A DNA stretch of 64,000 nucleotides, taken from NCBI GenBank assembly GCA_009617715.1, contig VTFK01000026.1:620001-684000 (forward strand), given 5' to 3'. A model generated the notes under the pieces. The model made no database searches. It was not told the DNA's origin and saw only the letters and a list, made by a program, of their open reading frames with translations. Within the stretch, counting starts at the first letter, position 1. Each line of letters begins with the position of its first letter. The stretch is from Plectrocnemia conspersa. Lineage: Eukaryota; Arthropoda; Insecta; Trichoptera; Polycentropodidae. Both the position numbers and the translations under genes were made by a program. Shown here piece after piece: positions 34,921-45,860 of this stretch.

Positions 34921-36060
34921 AGATTGTAAATTTTCTTACTGCCGTATCCTTTATATCCTAGATAAGACAGTTTGGATTATGCCAAGTTTGCTTTATTAAA
35001 TTCGCGTATAACTTTATACATACATAAGTCTTTTAATAACTTTGATACAAATCCAATCCACTTAGATCGGTATCAACAAGTGATTTTCAAGCTAGCGTTT
35101 TTTAATACTATAAAAATGTAAATATTAACGATTTATTTTAAGAAACTTACATTTAAATAGCGTAAATGTATTAAAAATAAATATATTGAACGATAAAAAG
35201 AGATTTATGAACGTTTGTACAGTTTTCATCCCTCCGTATTTATTAAGAAATATACATAAAAGAAAGACATTGAGTACGTTGTACTTTTAAAGTGATTTAG
35301 TAGTAACCCACAAGTATTCTTCAGGAAGGGTTTATAGCTTTCGAAGTGCTTATTTTAGTGTTTTAAAATTCATAATAGCTGTACTTATATATAATAAATG
35401 CTAAGTATCTATAATATATGTATTTATGTCAAAATTTATTGTAATGTATTTTTAATTGATTCAATATTCTCGTATGGTAAAATGATAATTGCTATAATTT
35501 GAAATAAAAGTAGCTGCAAAATGTCTATCGTTTGATATTCATAAGAGTAGCGTATTTAACTGAGTTCTTCAATTCTAGTAAAAGGGCATCTGCGTCGATT
35601 TTCGATATGCAATTAATAAAATCTATATTATGGGTGATATTTTTTTATATATACCAGAATAATTAATATTTTGTGTTTATTTTGGAGTAAAATCGAAATA
35701 AAAAGTCCATATGTTTATCAACACATATGTAAAAAAATCATACTCAGGTGTCAACGGATAAAGTACGACTGACTGTTAAAATCTCAATTTAAAAAAGCGA
35801 CATCATACGATTTTTACTTTTTATTTATAAATATTATGTATTTTAATTGCACTTAAAAAATTTGTTTCTGTAGGTGAAAAGAAAACCAATAAAACCAATA
35901 CATTTATACAAAAAATAACTTGTTTAGGTTTTTGACTTTAAATCTTAAAATATTTAAGTGAATATTGAATATACAATAAAATGCACATTATTTTTATCGC
36001 TTGGCGTTTATATTTTAGATCAAGTTTAAGGTCCAGTTTAATAGTTATATAATAAAGTCG
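34921..36060. other. AT-rich non-coding stretch
   Basis: A/T-dominated with no recognised feature. Confidence 0.5.
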
Positions 36061-36480
36061 CACGGCCGTTTTATTTTATTTTAAATAATAATATAATATA
36101 TTCGACGCACATATCGATGCTTTCGCGTTTCTATGGCGCACTCCTCCCCTTAGCACGAGAGTCGTTCAACATAAAATGATCATTTCAATACAAATAAAGT
36201 AAACATTATTTTTTACGAACGAATGGTGCTCCAGGGCCGGAGGGGCCGTGGTTTTATGGCGTCATTACACCCCCCACCGGTACACTTTTTATGTATTGCC
36301 TTTCTCTCTCTCTCGTTTTTTTATACTCTCCCTTGGCCGACACTCTCACCGCTAAAACCACACGAAACATCTTCCCTCCTCTCGCTGTGTACGTGCATTT
36401 AAGAAGAGGCGAAAAATATTAATTTCGTCCCTTGGTTTGGCTCAATTTATTTGGATGTGGAGGCCGGGATGCCTAAATGA
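36061..36480. other. GC-richer block with Hox-type TTTTATGG core
   Basis: Includes GGGCCGGAGGGGCCGTGG near 36235, then TTTTATGG (36252-36259), a core bound by posterior Hox proteins in known families, and GCGTCATTACACCCCCCACC. A CT-repeat tract follows at 36302-36315. No coding frame. A regulatory role is inferred. Confidence 0.3.
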
Positions 36481-38160
36481 AATTTTTGTCTTGGTTTAAT
36501 TAATTCATAATGTTTAAAATATGTTTCTTTGTATTTTATTATTGTTTTATTATGTGAAAACCTAATAACGACACAGCTATTTGATATATATTTAATTAAA
36601 TGTTATGTTAATGTTAATATTTTTTGTAACTATATTTTTATTATTTTGTCATAGAAATTGCATTCAAAATTTAGTTGAAAAAAAATATTTTAAAATAGGC
36701 TTGCAAATAATCTGTAAAATATTTTTTTGTTTATTACAATTATGTTTGCAATATTACAAGTTAAAAATTACCTTTTTAGAGAAGAGTAAACAAATAATTG
36801 AATTATACATATCTAGATAATTTGATTTATGTAATATTATTTTAGCTATAAAAACTAGAAATTACAATCTCTGGTCGAATCACTTCTATTTTCCCTTGAT
36901 ATACACATATTATAATATCGAATTTTCAATACCAGTATTACCGATAGGAAAAACAGTAAATACCGGTACTACCGGTATTTACTACTGAAATTATTTTTAT
37001 AATTTTAATTAATTTAATGAAAATATATTCCGAGTTTCCTCTTATAATTTACCATGTTTATTAATTAGCAAAACGATTTCGACGTAATAAATATTTAAAA
37101 AAAATCAATAATTATAAAAAAAATATTGTCGAACATACGGGTGCAAATTTCTTCTTCTTTTTGAACAGTATTTTAAGACAGTATTGTTTTTGATAAAATA
37201 TTTTTTAAACTTAAATTTTTATACCATGAGTCAGAACACCAATCGCTAATTTATTCAGAAAAAATATATTACTCATATTTTGGTCAGTTACGATTATTCG
37301 GAAGAATTTTATGAGAAAGCAGTGCGTAGAAAAATGTTTGTTTGTTCAAAGCTAAATATTTTTTTAAAAACAGTTTATATGATTGACTTAGGTCAATCCT
37401 TTACAATAAGCATTATTTTATTTTCCGCTTTTGCTTTCAAGCAATAAGGTCATCGTTGTTTTCGTAGATATACAGATATATCGTTTTCAACAAAAAATAT
37501 GTCCATTATAACAAATCATAATCCTATTAAAGTTTTTTCTCTTCAATTTTTATTAATATTATAAAGATTGAAATTATATACTGTTTAATTATTATCACAT
37601 ACTATATACTTAATATATTTGCTAAATCAGAAATATTTATCAAAAAATCGAAAATGAAAATTCGAATTTAGAGAAATGAAAAAGATCGAGAAACCAGAAT
37701 GTCCAGTTAAAAACAATACATTTTTCACTAAGAAATATATTTTTGAAACCCATGCTGATTTTTTTTCTACAAAAAAAAAACTATCAACCACATTTATTCT
37801 TAGTATTAATTTAATATATTATTGTAATTAAAATAAAATGTTAGTGTATTAACGATGTGGGCGTTAATGTTATAAAAACAATTTTTATTACATTTTCTAT
37901 AAAAATTATAAACATTATGACACGTATTAAGAAATGGAGTGTATTATAATTTTATGTTTGTTTTCTAATTATTTGTTATTTTTTTGTAATATTTATTATG
38001 AGTGATATTTTTTTAATTTATTTTTTCATTTTCAATTTTATTATTTAAATAGTAACGTTTTAAGTATTCAATATTTATTTTAAAGTATTAGAAATTTTCT
38101 AAGTAAAAACATAAGGAAAAACTAAAATTAATACAGCTGAAATATTTGTGTTATATTATC
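36481..38160. other. AT-rich non-coding stretch
   Basis: A/T-dominated. The 71-codon frame at 36605-36820 is a T-rich hydrophobic frame with no recognised family. The palindrome at 36955 is listed separately. Confidence 0.45.
36955..36983. repeat. 29-bp palindrome with ACCGGT cores
   Basis: AGTAAATACCGGTA, one central C, TACCGGTATTTACT: two perfectly complementary 14-bp arms. Just upstream, ACCAGTATTACCGATAG is a related, degenerate form, suggesting a small cluster of TACCGGTAT-type units. Confidence 0.85.
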
Positions 38161-39080
38161 CTTGTTGCAAAATAGTGCCAACCGTTGTCCTGTTATTCAT
38201 GGGACACCATGTTCTATAGCAATATATCGAAGACATAATCGATATTCAAACCCGTTTATTTTCTTGAATTGTTGTCGATGGCCACAATCGGAGGGTTGTT
38301 TTAGTGGTTTCTGGGGGTGCCGTAAGTGCTTCGGCGACGGGGGTCCCCATTAGACGACGTCCACGGCCTTCCTCACTCATTGGCTTGTATCATTAACCAT
38401 ATCGACGTATTAAAACAACCCGCACCTCTAAACTCTTAATAGCATTTGTTTAAGCTCTAATGGCTAGTTAAAAGTGACCGGGGACGACGCTGTGCCGTTA
38501 TACGCCCGCCCATATTTTTACGCTCACTCGATATTTGTTGTAAAAGTTATGATTTGGCGAGCTTTACCTGCTATGTTTATAATCACCTAGAGGATGTACT
38601 GCAAACGGTTGTTTAAGGGGCGGTCAACCAGAATTTACTATGCGAACTAATGAACTTGAACGTGTTTGTTTTCGTCTCGGGATTATACTAGTCTGAGAGC
38701 CGTTATGTTTGTCCCTGGTCCCTTGTTTGCAATCCATAGTATTATAACTAATTCTTACAATAAAATTTCAAATAAATTATTATTTAAAAGTTATAATAAT
38801 TGAATAATTTGATTTGTGCACATGCTACGTACAAATGTTTGCGATTCCTGGCCGGGGTTTTCCGGGACCCCACGGGAGCTAACAGCCTCCGGCCGGATGT
38901 GGCCAGTAGACCCCAATAGAGTTTTTGCGACACTAAACCGTCGCGATTAAATTATCCCATCATCTCAGTGGCGTGGGGAGGCGACTGGATAATCTGAAAG
39001 CCCTTTCAGCTGTAATAAATTTTATTGCCACTTTCAATTAATAAAATCACTTCCGACCTACGCAGTGCACGTTCGCCTCA
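38161..39080. other. large GC-richer block
   Basis: About 900 bp with a short AT-rich gap near 38740-38800. It includes GGTTTCTGGGGGTGCCG, CGGCGACGGGGGTCCCC (38332-38348), and at 38845-38920 a GC-rich part with GGCCGGGG, CCGGGACCCCACGGG and CCTCCGGCCGG. The 63-codon frame at 38162-38353 has no recognised domain. Candidate regulatory block. Confidence 0.35.
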
Positions 39081-40500
39081 AATGACCCTAATTCAGTTTT
39101 ATTCAAAAAGAAAATTCAAAGTAATTTCCTATGGTCTTAATTTAATTGTATATAATAAATATATATTTAAATGCAACTATATTAGCCTGCTTGTCATAAT
39201 TACCATTAGTGATTAAATAATCGTTGCGTATATGAGGGATAGTTAAAAAAGACGCAAAGCAAATAACGGTTGAAAAAATTAATTTATGTGTTCTAATCGC
39301 GTTTAGAATTTGATGAGTGATCATTATATACATACTAAAAATAATGCAAAGTCATTATTATCATAAAAAGTTCGTTCTCTAAGATGCATCACCTCTTTAA
39401 GTTCATTCTAAAAAATTGGTTAGCGAATTCTGGATTTTCCACATTCCTTAAAATAATCCCGATGATGAAAGATCATCAAGCATGTTGCTGATTGAATTCT
39501 AATAATGCTAAAGGATTACGAGACGCTTTGTAGAATTTATAAAAAATATTTTTTCTTTTTAATCGTGACAAGGTCCCGCGAAAACCATTATGGGCTCTAC
39601 TGCATGTAAGGATCTGTTTTCATGGAAAGCATTGATTGAAAACACTAAGAAAATCGTAAAAATGAGCAATGTGAACAATATCGTACTGTTTAACAAATCA
39701 AAATTTACAATATCCGAATTCCACTCTGACAAAAATAAACGTTTTAAGGCAAAATAAGTTTTTTATATATTTCAATATATATTTTTATAACATTTTTGAC
39801 TTTTTAAAAAACTAACGAATTTTCAAGTTTTTAGATACTTTTTTGATAAAAATATATTATTTCCATTATTATTTCTACTTTTATCAATATAATATGGCAA
39901 TTATCGTGCCCTTAAATTTTGAAATATTCCACATAAATACCAAAAAATGTGAAAAAACATATTTATTTAAATTTAAATTTTATTATAAAACGCTTTTGGC
40001 CTATACACTATTTTTTTTTTACATACATCTTTTTAACAGTTACAATTTTTAAATTTTTTAATAGTTTGTTAAAAAAAGGCGGATTAAACAGAGATATTTA
40101 AAAGATTAATTTTTACAATTAGTTATATGACAAAATCATTAAAAATATTATAGTTATTGTATCTCAAATAACCTATATAAGTGATCAAAATATTAAAAAA
40201 ATATATATTTTTATGTTTCTACCTATTGAACGCAGATAAATTAAAATTGTAAAAATAAATTCGATCTGTTTCATGAGTGATTTTGATACTATATTGAAAT
40301 TTGTTTCCGTTAACCGTTTGCCCTTTAGTAGCATACAGAAAAATATATGAAGTGGTATTTTAAAATATATGTATTAATTTAATAATATAAATATCTCTAC
40401 TTTATATATATTCATTGCAAAATAACGGTAATTATTTATATTGGTTGTTTAAATTGCTTTTAATAAGTTAATCGCTATTTGGTATGGGAATCTTAAGGTT
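39081..40500. other. AT-rich non-coding stretch
   Basis: A/T-dominated with a mixed patch at 39400-39620. No gene or repeat copy recognised. Confidence 0.45.
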
Positions 40501-41140
40501 TTTGAAAGACCATCTACAACTTTTTTTTATATATACATACATATTTCGGCAACGTAACAGCGGTGGAACAGTTTACGCGCGGAAAAGACAAAGTTAAAGA
40601 ATTTGTTACGCAACGTAGATCACCCAAAGTTGCTTTGATGTTTATCTTATTTGCAGAGCAAAGGAGAGAGAGAGAGAGAATTATATATATGTATACATAA
40701 AGAGAGTACACCCATAGCGAGAAATTTAATAAAGTCACCGTAATTTAGGAGAGTTGGCGCGCATAGCAGAGCGCCAGCCGAACAAACAGCCTGTCACATA
40801 AAACCGGCTTCTAATTTCATATTAAACGAATGCGTTGACTACAAACCGATAGTGCAATACTACATGGAATGAGAAAAGCTGGTATGTATCTAATGCTGAA
40901 AACACTACTAGACTTAGTATGCGGACCGAAGATGATGCAAAACGTGGACTGGAGAATTCATCCAATTCAGCGTGGATGCTCATGCATATAAGTCGCTTTC
41001 GTATTTGAAAATGTATATTCTCGTCGATGGCTATGGAGAAAATCAATTTCGACTCACTAAAGGTATTTCGATGTATAAAACAGCGTGCATGAATCACTTT
41101 TCACTAGTTTTGAATTGATTGAAAGGAATTATGACGAGTT
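40501..41140. other. GC-richer block with GAGA tract
   Basis: Raised G+C with a perfect (GA)8 at 40664-40679, the type of site bound by GAGA factor in insects. GTTGGCGCGC lies near 40753. Minus-strand frames of 74 and 91 codons have no recognised domains. A regulatory role is inferred. Confidence 0.3.
40664..40679. repeat. (GA)8 microsatellite / GAGA site
   Basis: Eight uninterrupted GA units, followed 5 bp later by TATATATATG. Confidence 0.85.
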
Positions 41141-41500
41141 TTAATAGATGAACGGCTGCGAGAGAAGGACTACAAAATTTAATTGATTGTAGTTTTAGAT
41201 ATATTTATTTTAAATTAGAAGATTTATTATGAAAGTTATTTGTTTTGACATGTTAGACGATAATAAAATAAATAAAAAGAACATGTTTTATGAACATAAA
41301 TATAATCTAGAGTCAAATCTACAATTGGTGGTTAAATTTATTGAATAGTTACTGTGTATAGATATGAAATTATGTATATAATAGTATATGACTTTACATA
41401 CGAATCGAGTTATTTTATGTTTACAACAAAAAAATATTATTATGTTGTACAGTGCTTACACATTAACCCAAAAAATACTCATGTTAATATTGTGTTGTAT

Positions 41501-41760
41501 CAGTGGTCGACAAAACCCGGCCCGCGGGCTGAAATTATCCGGCTCGCGATGATATTTAGATAATAACAATTTAATTGAACAATTAAAAAATTTAAAGTAT
41601 TAAATAAACTAAATATTTAATTTATTTTTGTAAAAAAATTAATGCTTGGTTTAGTCAACCACTTTCGATTTTTTTCTGACTATAGCTTTGGCCCGTGAAG
41701 GTCAATCCGAGGTGAAAAATCAATCCGCCCTGTCCTCTCAAATAATTACTTACCCCAGTG
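41501..41760. mobile_element. degenerate hAT-like non-autonomous element
   Basis: Starts CAGTGGTCGACAAAACCC then GGCCCGCGGGCTG and CCGGCTCGCG, a wording typical of hAT element ends (CAGTGGTY...GGCCCGCGGGCC). The right end reads TTACCCCAGTG, whose complement CACTGGGGTAA is a poor partner for the left TIR. GGCCCGTGAAGG near 41691 echoes the left subterminal motif in inverse order. The flanking 8-mers do not match, so target-site duplication is lost or the boundaries are off. No transposase frame inside. Confidence 0.35.
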
Positions 41761-41869
41761 TTAGATAAATAAATATTTATTTTTATATGTTTATCAATAG
41801 TTAATTAAAAGCTGTGTTGGAATATATATTTTATTGCGCAACTTGGTCCGTTTATGTTACATTTATACC

Positions 41870-42680
41870 GGATGAGACAATATTCAAGAAAATGGCTTCA
41901 AAGTTCTTTACTGAGAAGACGGCGTGATACCAGACACCCTCGGGGCTGTGGAAACGCAATTAGCTCGGATTATGATACGAACATAATAAACGCGTCGGAT
42001 GCTTGAGGTGAAACTGCTGCGGTCCCTTATCAAAATAACACAAATTTTGTCTCTAAAGTTAACGCTAAAGTACAATTCATTTGACAGATGTACTACGAAT
42101 ATTTTAAAAACAACAATAAAACACTGTGCCTTAAACAATTTTATATATATACTAAAAATGTATTTTGCTAGTATTGTCCGGCATTATCCTCAAGTGTCTT
42201 GAGATGTTCTACTAGTTCGGTCATTAATTAAGGACTTCTTCCCAAGCGACCCTAAGGTAAGGCTTTGTGTTTCAAGTGATTAACAATACCACTGGCGAGG
42301 GTGAATTTAAATAAGCCCTCGAACAAAAATATTTACGAAGCTTTCACGCTGCATCAATAAATTACTATATTTACACATATTAACAGCTGATATGATACGG
42401 TGTATATTAATTTGCTTTCTCGGGAGATGTTTAATCGGTCTGTGCAAATTTGTCTTGTGTCCGTCGCGTTGCGGTGGGCATATCCAAACAGAGCATTTGC
42501 TTGATGTTGCATTCAAGTCGAGCAGCTAGGTATCCTGCCCTACCTAGTCGTTATGGAGTCTCCTCGGCAGGTTGTTTGGTAACTTAAACCCTCTATACAA
42601 GTTAACTTAGCATCACTGTGGTCCCCATAAAGACGCTGGAATGTCTGGAGTCGCTATATATTATGCATAACCGCACAGAA
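41870..42680. other. large GC-richer block
   Basis: Raised G+C over 800 bp, with GACACCCTCGGGGCTG near 41933, a donor-like CTAAG|GTAAGG near 42255 and CCTGCCCTACCTAG near 42533. Frames of 60-76 codons occur on both strands without recognised domains. Candidate regulatory block. Confidence 0.3.
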
Positions 42681-45300
42681 ACGCTATCGGACATTATCCA
42701 TGACACATAGTATACATTTATACAAAGACAAACAAATAAATAAAATTTATAACACAGTCATATTTGATTATCAATTTTGTATAAAATTATTCAATGGGTA
42801 GATAAGGACGACAAAAAGTATTTCTTTACAAAAAAATGTACGGATAAAGAAAAGCTTCATACAATGTAACTTTATTACGCTGAAGTGGCTAATTCAAGTA
42901 CATTCTGGGCCTAAAAAAGCAATATGAGAAATCTCATGTCACCTATTTTTTATTTTGTATATACAGGATGGTGAAAACAAATAAAATCGTATTAAAAAAT
43001 ATTTTCTGATTGTGGCTAGTGGTAATTTTAAGGATTTAATTTAGTTTTTTTTATTACTGAGTCAATTGAAGCGGTTTGCAATAGTAAAAATAAATTAATT
43101 GAAATATACAATGAATATCCAAGTCCGTATTTTTGTTTAATTTTTTTACATAAAAAAGCCTTATAAACTTAAATTTTGAAAATTAAATTTTTTGCAGCAA
43201 CACTTCCTAGTAGTTTTATATTTAATGGAGGACAAAAATAAAATTACGCCCGCATCAGTACGAGTAAATAAAATACACCATTGCGTTCGCGCTCGTAAAT
43301 GTTCAATAAGTAGGTATATATAAAAAAGGGTTCAGTGATTATTGCGCAAACTGAAATTGCGCACAGCGAAAATTTCAAACAAAAAAAATTCAGATCATAG
43401 ATGATCAATATACACATATATGTATGTATATTTAAAAATACGTCAACATATACAAATATATAATAACAAAAAATATGTAAAATATATTAAAAATATTAAA
43501 TAATTAAAAAAATTCTGTATTATTATTATTTTACAATTATATTAGTAATATAACAAAAATATATTATGACATTTTCAATAACTATACATTTTTTTACTTA
43601 AAAATAGTATAATTATAGAAAATATAATATGCATCCCCTTTACCGATCTTGCGACATCTCTTTTAAATATTTATATTTAGAAAATTAGGAACACGTCTAC
43701 CTAAGATTTAAAATTTTTTTACGTAACTATTATTCAAAATATTTTGGGTTAGGCTAAGTTAGGGTTTAATGAACTGAAGCCTAACTCAGCCTAACTTAAT
43801 TTTTATATGTACCTATTTATTTATTTAAAAATTATGTTTGTATTTATTATTATTCATGTTTATAATTAAAAATATATTTAGTTAGGCTAAGTTAGGTTGG
43901 GTTAAACTATACTGTAGCATAACTTAGCATAACTCATTTTTTTTAAAATTATATATTTGTATGTAAACAAAATATAGAACAGGCAAATAATTCGATCTAC
44001 GTTCATTTAGACTTGCTTAGTGTGAATGACAGTAATAGTATTAAATATGACAATCGGTGAAATAATAAAATTGACACTAGTACCAAGGCAGTATTGAATT
44101 TTTACGAAAAAACAAAATTTAGGTTAATCATAAACTAATGTTGTTTTATTGCAGCCTTTAACATAAAACACATATTTTTGATTTATCAATATTTATTTAT
44201 AAGATTTATTATCAATGATAAAAAGATGCAATGATTTGAAACATAAAAAGGTTAAGGAACTTATAATAGATTTAGGGTTTCATGGTAAAAAATAATTAAT
44301 AAAATATTCGATGATTAATAAAAAAAATAAGCTCCATATAAATTTAAAATCAGTTTGAGGGAAGAGGTCAACTATTCCCTTCTATTCCTAATATAAATGA
44401 CCGATTGAAATTTATTTTTAGTAGTATTGAAATTTTTTAATTGAGCAATATAATGGTACAATAATTTTCTTCAAGAGTAAGACCTGACACCGTATAGGCC
44501 GAATTCCTTTGCTATTGACGAACTGATATTTTTTGTTTGCGTCTTTTAAATTCGTTTTTAGGTTGGATTCTTTGTTAAAAGGCCATTTTTTACACACTTC
44601 TCACAAATTGTTATGTGCGTGACAAAAATATATATTTGCTTTAAAGTCATTTGCATAGAAAATTACTTTAGCGGTAAATTTATTAAGGTGCTTTTTAATT
44701 GGGAATTATTTTTAGAAATATGTGCATTAAAATAAATGTTTGTTCATAAAACAATTTTTTTGTGCATTTATGTAGCATAAATCTTCGTTATTCATACGGT
44801 ATTTGCTGTTACATCGCTATCGCTCATTTGCACCTAATCTGTCCAACAGTTGTGCACAAACAATTGATTTTATGGAACAGATATTTTATACATTGCCTAT
44901 TTAAATTGTGTTTTTTAGAGTAAATGTTGTTTATATATTTACTTTTAAAAATCAGATAAAAATAATACTGGTTTTTTAATGAAGTGTTAAAAATTATATT
45001 AAAAATATGCCTAGTCCTATAAAAAAGTGTCCAATTGTCCTTATTATGTTATATATTGCTTAATAATCATTTAAGTGTATCATCTTAGTGACTCGCTGTC
45101 TATTAAGAGCAGGGTTTTTTAATTGATTATTTTTGTGGTCAAGAGTAATGTGAAAAAAACAGTTCGATACTTTTAACTAACTAATTTTTCTTAATAAAAC
45201 TAAAACTGTTGGCAATTTTAGTTATTATATCTTTGTAACAACAATCTCGATATACTATGTTATCGAATAGCTATTATATTCAGGATATTTTTGGCATTAT
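42681..45300. other. AT-rich non-coding stretch
   Basis: A/T-dominated over 2.6 kb, with the TTAGG-like inverted repeat at 43746-43907 (listed separately) and little else. No gene recognised. Confidence 0.45.
43746..43907. repeat. TTAGG-like inverted and direct repeats
   Basis: GTTAGGCTAAGTTAGG at 43748-43763 pairs with CCTAACTCAGCCTAAC at 43780-43795 (15 of 16 bases), forming a hairpin with a 16-nt loop. The same unit recurs directly as GTTAGGCTAAGTTAGG at 43881-43896, followed by TTGGGTTAAAC. The words resemble the insect telomere unit TTAGG, but spacing is irregular. A dispersed repeat derived from such sequence is as likely as a telomeric insertion. Confidence 0.6.
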
Positions 45301-45860
45301 TATAGGTTTTTGACACACATACTCTACTCAACGTCTGTAGAGGTATTGGTCGGTGTCAGTAGACTAAAAAATCTTTAAAAATAAATATTTTCTTGATTTT
45401 TTGCTTTTCTCCGAAGAATAATTAGAAGAGGGGGTGAGCAGCGTCTGCGTATTCGTGTCCATTGAAGCTCGTACCGCAAAAGTATGCTCATTGTCGGAGG
45501 CTCCGCGAGTGGGCGGGTGCGCCGCCACCCCACGGGGGCCCCGCCGCCGCCGCCCCTTCCCGCCCATTGGCCGCCGCCTTGCCGGCGCCGACACAACTCT
45601 GCGCGTGTTTCATTTTTACAGCGAACACCAGCTTTTACTGGCGGCTCCGTGGCACACACTCCCCCTATTAATAAATGAATATTCATGATGGTTCGCATCC
45701 GCACTGTCACGTCACTCGACATTCCTCCGGGAACGAAGCCACCAATACGCTAGAGCTAGACGCTTTTTATTACTGAAGACTTGTTGATGAGTTGCCATGC
45801 GGAAAATCTTAATACTGGTGAAGGCAAGTGAGACACACTAGGATACATAAAACTTTAGAT
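45301..45860. promoter_or_regulatory. very GC-rich island, promoter-like
   Basis: The core 45495-45610 is the most GC-rich sequence in the window. It has many CpGs, a CCG-repeat tract (45541-45553), GGGCGG-type words on both strands and a CCAAT box (minus strand; ATTGG at 45566-45570). Five overlapping open frames on both strands, including a 115-codon minus frame (45375-45722), arise from this composition; none has a recognised domain. The minus-strand order CCAAT, GC boxes, then falling G+C would suit a leftward promoter. No TATA box is evident. Confidence 0.35.

Noticed and set aside
36605..36820. Hydrophobic 71-codon frame as mitochondrial insertion or membrane protein
   Set aside because: Hydrophobicity follows from T-rich sequence; no mitochondrial gene sequence was recognised.
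43746..43907. True telomeric array
   Set aside because: Units are few, irregular and in both orientations, unlike a (TTAGG)n tract.
45375..45722. 115-codon minus frame and four overlapping frames in the GC-rich island
   Set aside because: Low stop density in GC-rich sequence opens several frames at once. The glycine/arginine-rich stretch mirrors the CCG repeat.
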